DNA of 64,000 nt from Chthonomonas sp. (GTDB lineage: Bacteria; Armatimonadota; Fimbriimonadia; Fimbriimonadales; Fimbriimonadaceae). Made by a program: the position numbers and the translations under genes. Positions 16,836 through 26,531 of this stretch are shown in pieces; position 1 is the first letter of the stretch; every line of letters starts with the position of its first letter. The notes below the pieces were generated by a model. That model did no database searches. It saw only the letters and a list, made by a program, of their open reading frames with translations, and was not told the origin of the DNA. The stretch lies in the NCBI GenBank assembly GCA_016788425.1, contig JAEURQ010000002.1, positions 992,001 through 1,056,000 of the forward strand. The letters run 5' to 3'.

Positions 16836-17352
16836 TCGCCCACTCGGCCACCAATCCGCCGATGACGCCGCCAAAAATCGCGCCGGCCACCACGTCGGTC
16901 GGGTAGTGCACGCCGACATAGATGCGGCTAAACGCCACTAGCGCGGCCCAGACCCAGGCCACAACCCCGAGCCACGCGTACCGAGTGCCCCGCAGCAGCA
17001 GCCACAGGGCAACCGCGGTGGCAAAGGCCGCGGTCGTATGACCGCTCGGGAAGCTCGATTCGTAGCTGTAGACGTTTTCCAGCGGGGTCGCCCACTGGTA
17101 GTTGCTCGGACGCATTCGCCCCACCAGCTTCATGAGCGGCAACCGCGCCAAACCAGCCGCCGCCGTGGCGAGCACAACCACCCACGCATGGGCACGGGTG
17201 CGTGGCCAAAGCAGGGACGGCAAAATCAGCGCCGCCTTGATTGAATCAAGCCCGGAATTGCTGATGAGCATCATGAACCCGTCCAGCCATTCGCGGCGCA
17301 GATTGACGTGGATTTCACGAAACAGGTTCGTGTCGAAAACGAAGAGATTCAA
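16762..17352 (-). CDS. PAP2-superfamily membrane phosphatase
   Basis: A 196-residue membrane protein with the three-part PAP2 acid-phosphatase signature: KLVGRMRP, PSGHT, and SRIYVGVHYPTDV (catalytic His and Asp). Family members remove phosphate from undecaprenyl diphosphate or phosphatidic or phosphatidylglycerol phosphates, facing the periplasm. About five helices. Start: the TTG at 17352 is preferred because a CACAAT box (17360-17365) lies exactly 7 nt upstream; a GTG at 17379 would add nine residues but sits beyond that box. The 3' end overlaps the convergent gene by 74 bp. Confidence 0.8.
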   Translation of the reverse strand: MNLFVFDTNLFREIHVNLRREWLDGFMMLISNSGLDSIKAALILPSLLWPRTRAHAWVVVLATAAAGLARLPLMKLVGRMRPSNYQWATPLENVYSYESSFPSGHTTAAFATAVALWLLLRGTRYAWLGVVAWVWAALVAFSRIYVGVHYPTDVVAGAIFGGVIGGLVAEWAIKRLVQSPSVSSPVGPESPGNPPQ

Positions 17353-17381
17353 CGACCCTATTGTGCCGTATAATTCCACCC
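17353..17381. promoter_or_regulatory. Divergent leaderless promoters (PAP2 / acyl-CoA dehydrogenase)
   Basis: In 29 bp there is a TATAAT box on the plus strand (17369-17374) 7 nt before the acyl-CoA dehydrogenase ATG at 17382, and a CACAAT box on the minus strand (17360-17365) 7 nt before the TTG at 17352. Neither gene has a ribosome-binding site. Good -35 boxes are not evident. Confidence 0.6.
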
Positions 17382-18986
17382 ATGTCCGACGTTCGCGTCA
17401 TCCATGCTGACTCCGCAATGGTGGGGGGTCACTTTCTTGCCGTCACTCCCTCCGAAATTTTCTGTCCCGAAGACTTTGCCGCCGACGAAAAACTGATGAT
17501 CCAGACGGCGGAGCAATTCTCGCGCAACGAAGTGTTGCCGCTCGCCGAACGCCTTGACAAGCAAGAAGACGGCCTCATGCCCGAGCTCATCCGCAAGGCC
17601 GGCGAACTCGGGTTTTGTGGCATCGACACTCCCGAAGAAGCAGGCGGACTCGGCCTCAGCAAAAACCTAGCCGCGCGCATCCTGGAGTTTCTTAGTCTTA
17701 ACGCCTCGTTCTCGGTGACGGTCGGCATCACCAGCGGCATCAGCCAAGTGGGCGTGGCCCTGTTCGGCAACGCCGAGCAGCAACAAAAGTACTTGCCTAA
17801 ACTGGTGATGGGCGAGGAGATTGGGGCCTACTGTCTAAGCGAACCGAACAGCGGTTCGGACGCGCTTTCCATGTCCACCAAGGCCGAGTTTGTCGGCGAC
17901 CACTACGTGCTGAACGGCACGAAAATGTGGATTTCCAACGCCAAATGGGCGCAGCAGTTTCTGGTTATGGCGAAGGTCAACGACAAGGTCACCGCGTTCC
18001 TTGTTGAGCGCGATTTCCCCGGCGTGAGCATCTCCCGCGAGGAACACAAAATGGGCCTCAAGGGTTCGTCCACCGCGCGGGTTGTGCTGGAAGATGCGCG
18101 GGTGCCGCGCGAAAACCTGATTTGGGAGGAAGGCAAGGGCCACTATATCGCGTTTAACGCCCTTAATCTGGGTCGATTCAAGTTGTCCTCCATGTCCATC
18201 GGCCCGGCCCGCGAGGCCATTGGCTGCGGCCTCCAATACGCGCTCGACCGCAAGCAGTTTGGGCAAGCCCTGTTCGATTTCGGCCTCATCAAGAAGAAGC
18301 TCGTCGAGAGCGCGGCCCGCTACTACGTCGCCGAGAGCATGATCTATCGCACCGGCGCGCTCATTGACAGCGCATTTGACCATTGCAAGACGCTCGACAC
18401 CGACCCCATCAGCCGCAACCGTCTGGCCGCCGAGGAGTACGCCATCGAGTGCTCGGCTTGCAAGGTCTTCGCGACCGAAGTCGAAGCGTTTATCGTGGAC
18501 GAAATGCTCCAAATTTTCGGCGGTTATGGGTTCACCGAAGAGTTTCCGCTGGCCCGGATCTACCGCGACGCGCGCATCAGCCGCATCTACGAAGGCACCA
18601 ATGAAATCAATCGCCTGTTTCTCGCCGACCGCTTACTGCGCCGTGTGAAGGAAGGCAAATCAAGCCTCAATTACTCGGGCGATTCGTTCGTGAATGATCT
18701 CGCCGGGCGCGCGCTCAACCTGTGTCTGCCCGATTGGGGTCAGGTCAAAATGGCCGCCCTCAGCGACCTTCTGATGCTGGCCTATGCTCACCAGAGCTCG
18801 GCATTGCGGGCGGCCAAGTATCCGAAGTTTGCCGACCTTCACCACTGCGCGAGCAACTGGATCAACGCCGAGGCGGCGGTGGCGTTTGGCACCGCGACGG
18901 GCCAAAGCGTGACCATTCCCGCGCCCTTCGAAGTGGATTACAACGGCATCAGCGAGGCGATCGCCGCGGCCAAGGGGCCGCTCTAA
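17382..18986 (+). CDS. Acyl-CoA dehydrogenase with C-terminal extension
   Basis: A 534-residue flavoprotein catalysing the first beta-oxidation step, with electron transfer to ETF. FAD and substrate regions are visible: GAYCLSEPNSGSDA, KMWISNAKWA, and the catalytic-base region ISRIYEGTNEIN near residue 405. About 120 residues follow the standard dehydrogenase core, as in very-long-chain acyl-CoA dehydrogenases. The ATG at 17382 (MSDVRVIHAD) is chosen over an upstream in-frame codon because of the TATAAT box 7 nt before it. The next gene starts directly after the TAA. Works with the fused enzyme at 29558 and possibly the second dehydrogenase at 49912. Confidence 0.9.
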   Translation: MSDVRVIHADSAMVGGHFLAVTPSEIFCPEDFAADEKLMIQTAEQFSRNEVLPLAERLDKQEDGLMPELIRKAGELGFCGIDTPEEAGGLGLSKNLAARILEFLSLNASFSVTVGITSGISQVGVALFGNAEQQQKYLPKLVMGEEIGAYCLSEPNSGSDALSMSTKAEFVGDHYVLNGTKMWISNAKWAQQFLVMAKVNDKVTAFLVERDFPGVSISREEHKMGLKGSSTARVVLEDARVPRENLIWEEGKGHYIAFNALNLGRFKLSSMSIGPAREAIGCGLQYALDRKQFGQALFDFGLIKKKLVESAARYYVAESMIYRTGALIDSAFDHCKTLDTDPISRNRLAAEEYAIECSACKVFATEVEAFIVDEMLQIFGGYGFTEEFPLARIYRDARISRIYEGTNEINRLFLADRLLRRVKEGKSSLNYSGDSFVNDLAGRALNLCLPDWGQVKMAALSDLLMLAYAHQSSALRAAKYPKFADLHHCASNWINAEAAVAFGTATGQSVTIPAPFEVDYNGISEAIAAAKGPL

Positions 18987-21611
18987 ATGGACTTTTTCGA
19001 TGGCGCGCAGAGCGAGCTGAGCGGCAGCCTCATCAGCATGGAGTTCAGCCCGAGCGGCCGGATAACCGAGCTGTGGGCGAGCGACCCTTCCCTGCCCGAC
19101 GAGGGCGAAGACTTCCAATTCTGCCTCCCGCCGCTGTTCTTCGGCGACGAATCAAGCGAGAACTATCTGCCCGGAACCATCCTTATTGGCGCGCGGACTG
19201 ACCCCGACGGGCCGTGGATCGTCAGCCGCAACCAATCGGCGCGGAACCCGTTCGGTGGCGAGGATATGGACGAGGACATGGACCTCATGGTCCCGCGCGA
19301 CAAGGTCGAATTCGAATACGACTTCCCTTTCCTCCCCGAGATTCAGGCGACGGGTCGCTTCTACGAAATCGCCGGCCAAGTGCCGCAGATCGTGTGGGAA
19401 CTCACGATCAAGAACATCGGCAACAAGTCCATCGAAATCGGCGAACTCGGCTTCCCGCTCGCGCTGAACAACTTTTACGACGGCTTCGGTTGGAGCGACG
19501 AACAGCTGCGCAAGCTTTGGAACTCGCGCCTCTACATTCACAAGTTCATCGGCGGCGCGGCCAGTTGGGTATTCGCCCAGCGCATGACCAGCGAACCGCC
19601 CGGGCTCTTGGTGTTTCCGGGCGACAACACCGGCTGGGAGTTTTTCGCTCACATCCCGGGCAGCCTCACCACGCCGCACCAGTGGGAAGGCATCCCGGTG
19701 GTCTACATCTACAGCCGCGCGACCATTGAGCGCGAGGGCTGGAAGAGCTGGACCAACGACCACACCTCGCTGATTCTTGAGCCCGGCGACTCGCGCACCT
19801 TCCAAATGCGGTTTGTGCCGGGCGAGCGCGACAAGGACGACGCGGTGAACTCGACGCTCACGGCGTGTGGCCGTCCCACCGTCAAGCTGTTGCCGAGCGC
19901 CGTCGCCCCGACCGACGTGGGCATCGCGATTGAAGTGCAAGGCACCGGAGTGCGCCGGTTCTTCTGCAGCAAAGATGCGATCATCGAAGTAGATAGCGAC
20001 GAGGAAAGCGGCTTCTGCTTCATTCGCCCCAAAACGCCGGGCCCGGTGCGCGTTTCGTTTGAGGATGGCAAGGGCCGCCTCAGCCATGTGCACTTGATGT
20101 TCACCGAGCCGGTCGAGAACTTGATCCGCAAACGTGCGGCTTGGATCGTCGAAAACCAGGTTCACCGCGACCCGAATAGTCAGCTGTTCCACGCGATTTT
20201 GCTCGCCGATTGCGCGCGGGCTGAGCGCGTGGTGGATGCCGAGGAGTATCAGGGCGCGAGCGGGGTCGAATGCTCTCTGGCCGATGCGCTCTTCCTCGCG
20301 GAAAAGAACACGATCTACCCGGTGCGGGAAGAGATCGAGGCGCTGGATGACTACATCGCCGACTTCCTTCGCGACGACATTCAGAACCCGGGCGACTTCA
20401 GCGTCGGATGCGTGCTGCAAGAGGGCGCGACCGCCAGCTATGTGGGCCGCCCGCTTACCTACCCCAGCGTCTTCAACATCTATCACGCGATGTATCGCAT
20501 CGCCAGCATCTACGGCACCACACGCGAAAAGCCAGGCACGTATCTGCAATGGTCGGCGCGCACCGCCATTGCCTTGTTCCAGTTTGGATGGCGGCACTAC
20601 GTGCGCACGGTCGGCATCCCCGGCTTTGCCCGTATTGACGAAATTCTCGACGACCTCCAGAAGGAAGGATTGTACGAAGAACTCAACGTGCTGCGCCCAC
20701 TCGTCGCCGAAAAATCCAAGGAAATGGTTCGGCAGCAGTTCCCCTATGCCGGCGAATCCGTGCTGGATACCAGCGGTTTTGAGGAAGTGTTCGCGGCCGG
20801 GCTCCGCGAGCAAAACGACGCGCACTTGGAGCGGACTCTGCGATGCGCGTTCGCCGCGCGCTCTCTGGCGCCAAGTTGGTGGTGGTATGGCAGCGATAAG
20901 CGCAGTTGGGACGGCGCGGATTCGACGCCGCTCAAAGCTCTGATTGACCGCGGCGAGGCCTGTTTGGCCCACACCACGATTCCGAACAGCAGCATCTTCT
21001 TTCGCCAGCTCGACCGCGACTATGCTGCGATTCCGGAAGCCTATATGCGCCTCGCGTTCGGCGGCATGATGGGGCCGTGGGCGCTGATTCGCTCCGATGG
21101 CGCGAGTTCGATGTGCTACACCCCGGACCTCGCCAGCAAGCACCACGGGTACAGCAATTTTACGGGGGCAAGCGGGCTGGGGTACTTCCATTACCTGCGG
21201 ACGGCGGGTGCTTACGTGCTGCCGAGCCATGTGCAGGGCACGTTCACGTTTGGCTGCCACTTCGAAACCGGCGAAAACTCGTACACCGTCACCCCGTGGG
21301 ACGGCGTGTTCCAGCTGATCGTGCTGCGCCAACTCAACGCCGAGTTCGAAGTCAACTTCGGCCAAATGCGCCGAGTGGAACTCGACATGCGCAAGCGTTG
21401 GGCCAACATCACGATTAAGAATCCGTCTGACCAAGCGGTCAAATTCCGCCTCAAAGTCAAGGGTTTGTGGGGCAACCTGCTGGAGATGGACGGCAAGTCG
21501 TACCACTCCAACGAGGGCGTCTCGCACCTGCCCTGCGCGCTGGAGCCATTCGAAGAGAAGGTCATCCAACTCCGCGTAATTTCACTAGCTGAGACGAAAC
21601 TGCCGCTTTAG
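18987..21611 (+). CDS. DUF5695-type protein, probable carbohydrate-active enzyme
   Basis: An 874-residue protein without a signal peptide. It resembles DUF5695 proteins: an N-terminal beta-sandwich (residues 1-270, GFGWSDEQLRKLWNSRLYIH), then a helical six-hairpin-like region (400-720, with YPSVFNIYHAMYRIASIYG, PSWWWYGSDKRSWDG and SDGASSMCYTPD), and a C-terminal beta domain. Such folds are typical of glycoside hydrolases and lyases, but I cannot assign a catalytic residue or substrate. The ATG directly abuts the acyl-CoA dehydrogenase stop, so it is likely in the same transcript although the functions seem unrelated. Confidence 0.7.
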   Translation: MDFFDGAQSELSGSLISMEFSPSGRITELWASDPSLPDEGEDFQFCLPPLFFGDESSENYLPGTILIGARTDPDGPWIVSRNQSARNPFGGEDMDEDMDLMVPRDKVEFEYDFPFLPEIQATGRFYEIAGQVPQIVWELTIKNIGNKSIEIGELGFPLALNNFYDGFGWSDEQLRKLWNSRLYIHKFIGGAASWVFAQRMTSEPPGLLVFPGDNTGWEFFAHIPGSLTTPHQWEGIPVVYIYSRATIEREGWKSWTNDHTSLILEPGDSRTFQMRFVPGERDKDDAVNSTLTACGRPTVKLLPSAVAPTDVGIAIEVQGTGVRRFFCSKDAIIEVDSDEESGFCFIRPKTPGPVRVSFEDGKGRLSHVHLMFTEPVENLIRKRAAWIVENQVHRDPNSQLFHAILLADCARAERVVDAEEYQGASGVECSLADALFLAEKNTIYPVREEIEALDDYIADFLRDDIQNPGDFSVGCVLQEGATASYVGRPLTYPSVFNIYHAMYRIASIYGTTREKPGTYLQWSARTAIALFQFGWRHYVRTVGIPGFARIDEILDDLQKEGLYEELNVLRPLVAEKSKEMVRQQFPYAGESVLDTSGFEEVFAAGLREQNDAHLERTLRCAFAARSLAPSWWWYGSDKRSWDGADSTPLKALIDRGEACLAHTTIPNSSIFFRQLDRDYAAIPEAYMRLAFGGMMGPWALIRSDGASSMCYTPDLASKHHGYSNFTGASGLGYFHYLRTAGAYVLPSHVQGTFTFGCHFETGENSYTVTPWDGVFQLIVLRQLNAEFEVNFGQMRRVELDMRKRWANITIKNPSDQAVKFRLKVKGLWGNLLEMDGKSYHSNEGVSHLPCALEPFEEKVIQLRVISLAETKLPL

Positions 21612-21678
21612 GCACCGAACTTGCGGCGAACTAAACTGCCCGAATCTCCCTCTAAAAGGCGGTACTCGGACAGGGAAC
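21612..21678 (+). promoter_or_regulatory. Short gap before the BNR/dockerin gene
   Basis: This 67-bp gap carries no clear terminator. An AGGGA sequence 4 nt before the ATG at 21679 is a weak ribosome-binding site. No convincing -10 box could be chosen. Confidence 0.25.
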
Positions 21679-24600
21679 ATGAATTTTCGAACTGCTTTTG
21701 CTTCGTTCGCCGCGCTTGTCGCGGCTTTTGCTTTTGGTGGGCCTGAGCCTACCGAAGCCGGTCTTCTCCGGCTGCAACTCACCTACAGCGACGCCAAGCT
21801 CGCGGCGCGCTCGATCAAAAAGGAGTTTGGCGGTAAGTTCCACCTGCAGGGCAACTTGCTGCTCATCCGCACGAAGCATGGGTTCGCGACCGCGAAGCGA
21901 GTGAAAGCCCTCAAGGGCATCCGCGCGATCACCCCGGTTGCGCCGGCCCCGCCGATTCATGCCAACGGCATCAACAGCGTCAGCCGTGTGCGCGCCGCGA
22001 TCCACGAATACGAAGCGGACTACTACGTGTACTACCGCTCGACCCGCGGCGACAAGGCCAAGATCGTCGGCGAAATGCCGGGCTGCGATTACCTGGAAGC
22101 GTATCTTCACTTCCTGCGCGAACGAGCGAACCCGGGATCGGATAGCGTTGACTTTGCCGCTTACGACATCGCCGAACAGCAGCGCGATCGCATGCCGCGT
22201 GGCACCATCGGCGGCAGCGGAATTGGCACCGAACTAGTGGGTAACTGGCAATTTGTCGGCCCGACCAATTTCAGCATCCCCTACCGCACCTATTACGGCC
22301 AGTCGCCACTTGGCGGGCGCTTTAACTACGTCGCTTACGACCCGAGCAACACGAATACCTATTACATCGCGGGAGCCCAGTCGGGTATTTGGAAGACGAC
22401 CGACCAAGGCGTGAACTGGACCTGCCTCAGCGACAATTGGGCGCGCCTGCTCACTTCCTGTATCGTGGTCGATCCGGTCAGCACAAACGTTCTTTACGTG
22501 GGGACGGGCGACTACGACGGCGGCCTCGGCAACGGGTTCGGAATTCGCAAATCCACCAACGGCGGAAACACTTGGACCACGATTGGCGTATCCGCGTTCG
22601 GCAGCGCGATCATCAAAGACATCTGGATTGACCCGGACGACACGGACCGTCTCATTGCTTTTACCGACCGAACTCAAATCAAAAAGAGCACCGACGGCGG
22701 CTTCTCTTGGTCCAACGCGACGACCAACTCGTACAACATCAGCGCCTATTCCGTCGGGGTAAAGGACTCATCGAACGTGCGGGCTCTGTACGCATCGGTC
22801 CGTGGTTCTTCGAACTCAATCCTTCGTAGCCTTGATGATGGGGACACGTGGACGGCACTAGCTGGTCCATCGCCCAACACAAATCGGGGCGATGTTGCGG
22901 CGAGCAAGATTGACCCCAACACCGTCTACGCGATGGCGAGTAACACGCAATCTATCTATAAGAGCACCGATCGCGGCGCAACCTGGGTGGATATCAGCGC
23001 GGGATTCCCGGACGGGAACGCCAGTTTGGGCGCGCAGTACAACTGGTCGCAATCCACCTACGACATGCACATGGAGACCTCGACGAACGGGGCGCAAGAT
23101 GTCATTTACGTCGGCCTCATTGACGTTGCTCAGAGCCGCGACGGCGGAGCTACATGGCGTGCCTACGGACGCAGTTACGAGAGCAATTCGAACCTGCACA
23201 ACGATCAGCACAACATGACCGTTAGCCCGGTGAACCCGGAGGAAATTCTGATCGCCAATGACGGCGGTATCTATCGCGGCAACAACTCCAACCAGAACAC
23301 GTTCACGATTCAATCGCTGAATGCACAACTCGGCGGCACGACGCAGTTTTATCATGCGGCGTATCACCCGACCAACAACACCCGGATGATCGGCGGCACT
23401 CAAGACAACGCCTCGCCTTGCGCCAACGGCAACCTTGCAAGCTGGATCAACCCCGGCGCGGGCGACGGTTCATACCACTTTGTTAGCCAATCCAACCCCA
23501 ACAACCAGGTCACAACGTGGCAATACATGGGCGCCGAGCGCACCACGAATAGCTGGAGTTCCAGTGGCGGAATCTCGCCAAACTTTCCTAGCGGTGACAA
23601 CGTGGCCTTTATCGCCCCCATTGAAGGCGACCCCACCAACGGCGCTCAGTTCTATGCCGGGAGTCGCTATCTCAACAAATATAGCTTCGGCACGAATAGC
23701 TGGTCCTATTCCATCGGGGCGACATTGCTCACAGGGGGGACGATTCGATCAATTGCCGTGGCGCCGTCCGACGGCAACCGGATCTACACGGGCGGTTCGG
23801 ATGGGCAGGTGTGGATGACCACCAACGGAGGAACTTCCTGGACGCAAATCACGTCGGGCGGTCTGCCGACCGGCAATATCAAAGATATTGCCGTGCACCC
23901 GCTCAATCCCGACCACATCATTCTGGTGCAGTCGAGCAGCACCTCAGCCAGTCGCATCTGGCAGTGCACCAACCCGACCGCGGGCGCGGGCCGTGTTTGG
24001 ACTTCGCGGTCCGGCGCGGGTGCTACGGCCACACCGAACATCTCGCACATGAGCATCTGTCTGGACCCGCGCGCGCCGAGTACGGACTGGTACGTGGCCA
24101 CCGACGTCGGCGTCTTCATGAGCATCAATGGCGGCGGATCGTGGTCGAACATCACCAACCCGCTCGGTCTGCCGAACCTGCGCGTCGACGACTTGACCTT
24201 TGTCCCTGGACAAGGCTATCTCTACGCCGCCACGCACGGCCGCGGAATCTGGCGCGTTGATGCGGGCGGACTTGTCTGGATGATGGCGCTGGAAGGCCCC
24301 AGCAGCATGTATGGCGCGAACAGCACCACGTGCCGCGTACGACTGGCGAACCTCGCCCAAACCGGCGGTGCGGTGGTGACGCTGCAATCCAGCGATACGA
24401 ACTCGGTCACGGTTCCGGCCTCGGTGACCGTTCCGGCGGGCAGCAACACGGCGACCTTTACGGCCAACGCCGTATGGCGACGCGACAACGGCAGCTCCCA
24501 GGTAACGGCGACGTTAAATGGCGACACCAAGTCCATCACGATCAATGTCGTGGGCCTGGTCGCCGACATCAATCGCGACGGCACGGTGGATATCGGCGAC

Positions 24601-24738
24601 TACACGTTGCTGGCCGCCGCCTTTGACACCGTGTTAGGTGGGCCTGGCTACAACGCCAACGCCGACCTCAACCAGGATGGCGTCATCGATATCGCCGACT
24701 ACACCATCCTCGCCCAACAGTTCGATCTCGGCGGCTAA
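21679..24738 (+). CDS. Secreted BNR/sortilin-like propeller protein with C-terminal dockerin-like EF hands
   Basis: A 1019-residue exported protein with a signal peptide (residues 1-27). Residues ~185-860 contain BNR/Asp-box repeats typical of ten-bladed sortilin/VPS10 propellers: SGIWKTTDQGVNWTCL, IRKSTNGGNTWTTI, IKKSTDGGFSWSNA, IYKSTDRGATWVDI, VWMTTNGGTSWTQI and VFMSINGGGSWSNI. Residues 865-955 are a beta-sandwich. The final 65 residues are two EF-hand-like loops (DINRDGTVDIGDY, DLNQDGVIDIADY), the same tail as at 1-864. Inference: a surface or secreted glycan-binding or hydrolysing protein. No sialidase arginine triad was verified. Confidence 0.85.
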   Translation: MNFRTAFASFAALVAAFAFGGPEPTEAGLLRLQLTYSDAKLAARSIKKEFGGKFHLQGNLLLIRTKHGFATAKRVKALKGIRAITPVAPAPPIHANGINSVSRVRAAIHEYEADYYVYYRSTRGDKAKIVGEMPGCDYLEAYLHFLRERANPGSDSVDFAAYDIAEQQRDRMPRGTIGGSGIGTELVGNWQFVGPTNFSIPYRTYYGQSPLGGRFNYVAYDPSNTNTYYIAGAQSGIWKTTDQGVNWTCLSDNWARLLTSCIVVDPVSTNVLYVGTGDYDGGLGNGFGIRKSTNGGNTWTTIGVSAFGSAIIKDIWIDPDDTDRLIAFTDRTQIKKSTDGGFSWSNATTNSYNISAYSVGVKDSSNVRALYASVRGSSNSILRSLDDGDTWTALAGPSPNTNRGDVAASKIDPNTVYAMASNTQSIYKSTDRGATWVDISAGFPDGNASLGAQYNWSQSTYDMHMETSTNGAQDVIYVGLIDVAQSRDGGATWRAYGRSYESNSNLHNDQHNMTVSPVNPEEILIANDGGIYRGNNSNQNTFTIQSLNAQLGGTTQFYHAAYHPTNNTRMIGGTQDNASPCANGNLASWINPGAGDGSYHFVSQSNPNNQVTTWQYMGAERTTNSWSSSGGISPNFPSGDNVAFIAPIEGDPTNGAQFYAGSRYLNKYSFGTNSWSYSIGATLLTGGTIRSIAVAPSDGNRIYTGGSDGQVWMTTNGGTSWTQITSGGLPTGNIKDIAVHPLNPDHIILVQSSSTSASRIWQCTNPTAGAGRVWTSRSGAGATATPNISHMSICLDPRAPSTDWYVATDVGVFMSINGGGSWSNITNPLGLPNLRVDDLTFVPGQGYLYAATHGRGIWRVDAGGLVWMMALEGPSSMYGANSTTCRVRLANLAQTGGAVVTLQSSDTNSVTVPASVTVPAGSNTATFTANAVWRRDNGSSQVTATLNGDTKSITINVVGLVADINRDGTVDIGDYTLLAAAFDTVLGGPGYNANADLNQDGVIDIADYTILAQQFDLGG

Positions 24739-24744
24739 GCGAGA

Positions 24745-25629
24745 TCACTTCGGCGCGATCGTAGTGAAGGGGATCGTGCCGTCGCCGACGACGCTGGGGG
24801 CGCCGCCCCCGGCCTTCCACTTCGCAATCGCCTTGCGGCGGATATCAATCCGCTTCAGGGCGATTGCTTTGTCGCCTTGCTCGCTCATCAGGCGGCTGAT
24901 TTCGGCTTGCTTCTTTGCGTTGGTCTCCACTGTGAGAGCGTCAATCTTGGCGCGTTCCAGTTCGTTACGGGCGGTATCCAGTTGGGTTCGCACCGCGATG
25001 GACTCGCTCACCTTCTCGCGCACCTCGGCGCTCGGATATACCTCGCCGATGAACACGTCGTCAATGGTGATGCCGTAGTCGGCGAGAATCGGGGCCAATA
25101 CTGCCTTGACATCCGGGCCAAACTGGGCGCGTTCTTTGGTCGTCAGGTCGAAAATCGAGCGAGCGCCCGACACCACGTTGATGGCGTAGGTAGCCGCCGA
25201 TCGGATGAAGTGATCATCCAGTTCGGACAGTTCGGCGGTCCCGAAGTTTTCGAAGGCCTTCACCACGTTGGCGGGGTCAATATGAAACGCCACGGTGACA
25301 TCCACGGGCAGAGTCGCGCCTTCAAAGGTGCTTGCCGGTATCGCGTCATCTCCCTCCGCGGCGCCTTCGTTGGCGCGGCGGACGTAGCTCGCGTTCTTGA
25401 TGCTTGTTGGATAGATGATCAGCTGCTCCCAGGGCAGCACAATCTTCACCTCGGGCTTGAGCAACTTCTCGCTGATTCCCGATGACCCGTTAAACTTGAT
25501 CCCCACCGTGCCGGGCGGAATCTGCTTGACACAACCCTTGAAGCTCCCCATCACGATGATGGCGATGACCACAAACACGATGCCCAGGCCCAGCTTTTTC
25601 ACCGCGGCGGGCGACATTTGCTCACTCAT
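24745..25629 (-). CDS. SPFH/prohibitin-domain membrane protein (second of pair)
   Basis: A 294-residue protein with one N-terminal membrane helix (residues 12-28) followed by an SPFH/prohibitin domain (IPPGTVGIKFNGSSGIS, DVTVAFHIDPANVVKAFENFG) and a C-terminal coiled coil (residues 200-260, RTQLDTARNELERAKIDALT). Such proteins form large membrane-bound rings, as HflK/HflC do around FtsH, or organise lipid domains. It overlaps its paralogue upstream by one base. A cysteine follows the helix (FKGCVKQ). No protease partner is in the operon. Confidence 0.85.
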   Translation of the reverse strand: MSEQMSPAAVKKLGLGIVFVVIAIIVMGSFKGCVKQIPPGTVGIKFNGSSGISEKLLKPEVKIVLPWEQLIIYPTSIKNASYVRRANEGAAEGDDAIPASTFEGATLPVDVTVAFHIDPANVVKAFENFGTAELSELDDHFIRSAATYAINVVSGARSIFDLTTKERAQFGPDVKAVLAPILADYGITIDDVFIGEVYPSAEVREKVSESIAVRTQLDTARNELERAKIDALTVETNAKKQAEISRLMSEQGDKAIALKRIDIRRKAIAKWKAGGGAPSVVGDGTIPFTTIAPK

Positions 25630-26531
25630 TACTTCCCTCCTTGCAGCGAACTAAGCGCATCCGCGCCAAGCACGATCGTCTGGCCGGGCTTGCTTTGAAT
25701 CCGCGGCAGTTTGCCGTTCCAGGCGTCAATCGCCTCTTCCTGTAGCTCAAGCTCCATCAGCTGGAGGCTCTTATCTTTGGTTTGCGACGCCGTGAGCGTC
25801 CGCGCCTTGACGTCGGACTGGGCGCGAACCACGCCGCTTTGGCGACTCACCTCGGCGATCTGCGAAAGCAATCGCGAAATGGTGAGCTGCGTGAGCGAGT
25901 TGACGCGGGTCGTAATCTTCTGAGTGATGTCCGCCTGTGACGTCGCGGTCATCAGCATGGTGCGTTCAATGGTCACGCCCTTGCGACCAAGGTTCGCCAC
26001 CAGCCGCTCGTTGATGCGCTCGCTCGCTTCTTGGCGTTTATCCCCGAGCAACTGAAAGACGTCGTACTGCGTGCCGACGGCATTGGCCGCCTCGCGAACC
26101 GCACGGCGAATGTGCTGTGACTGCACGTCTTCAATGGGAATTGCCCCAAACGACTTGAACGCGGTGAACACATTTTCCTTGCGAATTCGGTAGTAGACCG
26201 CCACATCAAACGTGGTGGTCGCCTGGTCACTGGTCGTAATTTGAATGCCGTCCGAGGCACTCACCTCGCCCCACTGCGGCGTGCTGGAATAGATCGCCGC
26301 CTGTAAGCGGGTGGGATACACGTAGAGCGTTTGGAACCAGTTGACGAAGACTCGCCGCGGGGTGTAGACCTTGTCTTGCAAGCCGCCCGAGGCGTTGTAG
26401 ATCACGCCGACGTAGCCGGCGGGGATCCATTGAAAACGGCTCCAGATGATGCTAAAGGCGATCAGGATGCCAAGGGGAATGACGATGCAACCAAGCTTCA
26501 GCTTGCGTTCGGAGGAACCCATTTCAATCAT
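25629..26531 (-). CDS. SPFH/prohibitin-domain membrane protein (first of pair)
   Basis: A 300-residue paralogue of the following gene, with an N-terminal membrane helix (residues 14-30), SPFH domain (IPAGYVGVIYNASGGLQDKVY, AVYYRIRKENVFTAFKSFG) and a C-terminal coiled coil rich in Leu, Gln and Glu. Paired SPFH genes usually encode alternating subunits of a hetero-oligomeric ring, as in HflK/HflC. The start ATG at 26531 overlaps the small membrane gene upstream by 8 nt; a second ATG at 26522 is possible. Confidence 0.85.
   Translation of the reverse strand: MIEMGSSERKLKLGCIVIPLGILIAFSIIWSRFQWIPAGYVGVIYNASGGLQDKVYTPRRVFVNWFQTLYVYPTRLQAAIYSSTPQWGEVSASDGIQITTSDQATTTFDVAVYYRIRKENVFTAFKSFGAIPIEDVQSQHIRRAVREAANAVGTQYDVFQLLGDKRQEASERINERLVANLGRKGVTIERTMLMTATSQADITQKITTRVNSLTQLTISRLLSQIAEVSRQSGVVRAQSDVKARTLTASQTKDKSLQLMELELQEEAIDAWNGKLPRIQSKPGQTIVLGADALSSLQGGK

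Noticed and set aside
19152-21569. 805-codon minus-strand frame
   Set aside because: Antisense of the DUF5695-type gene; composition is His/Arg/Val rich with no domain signature.
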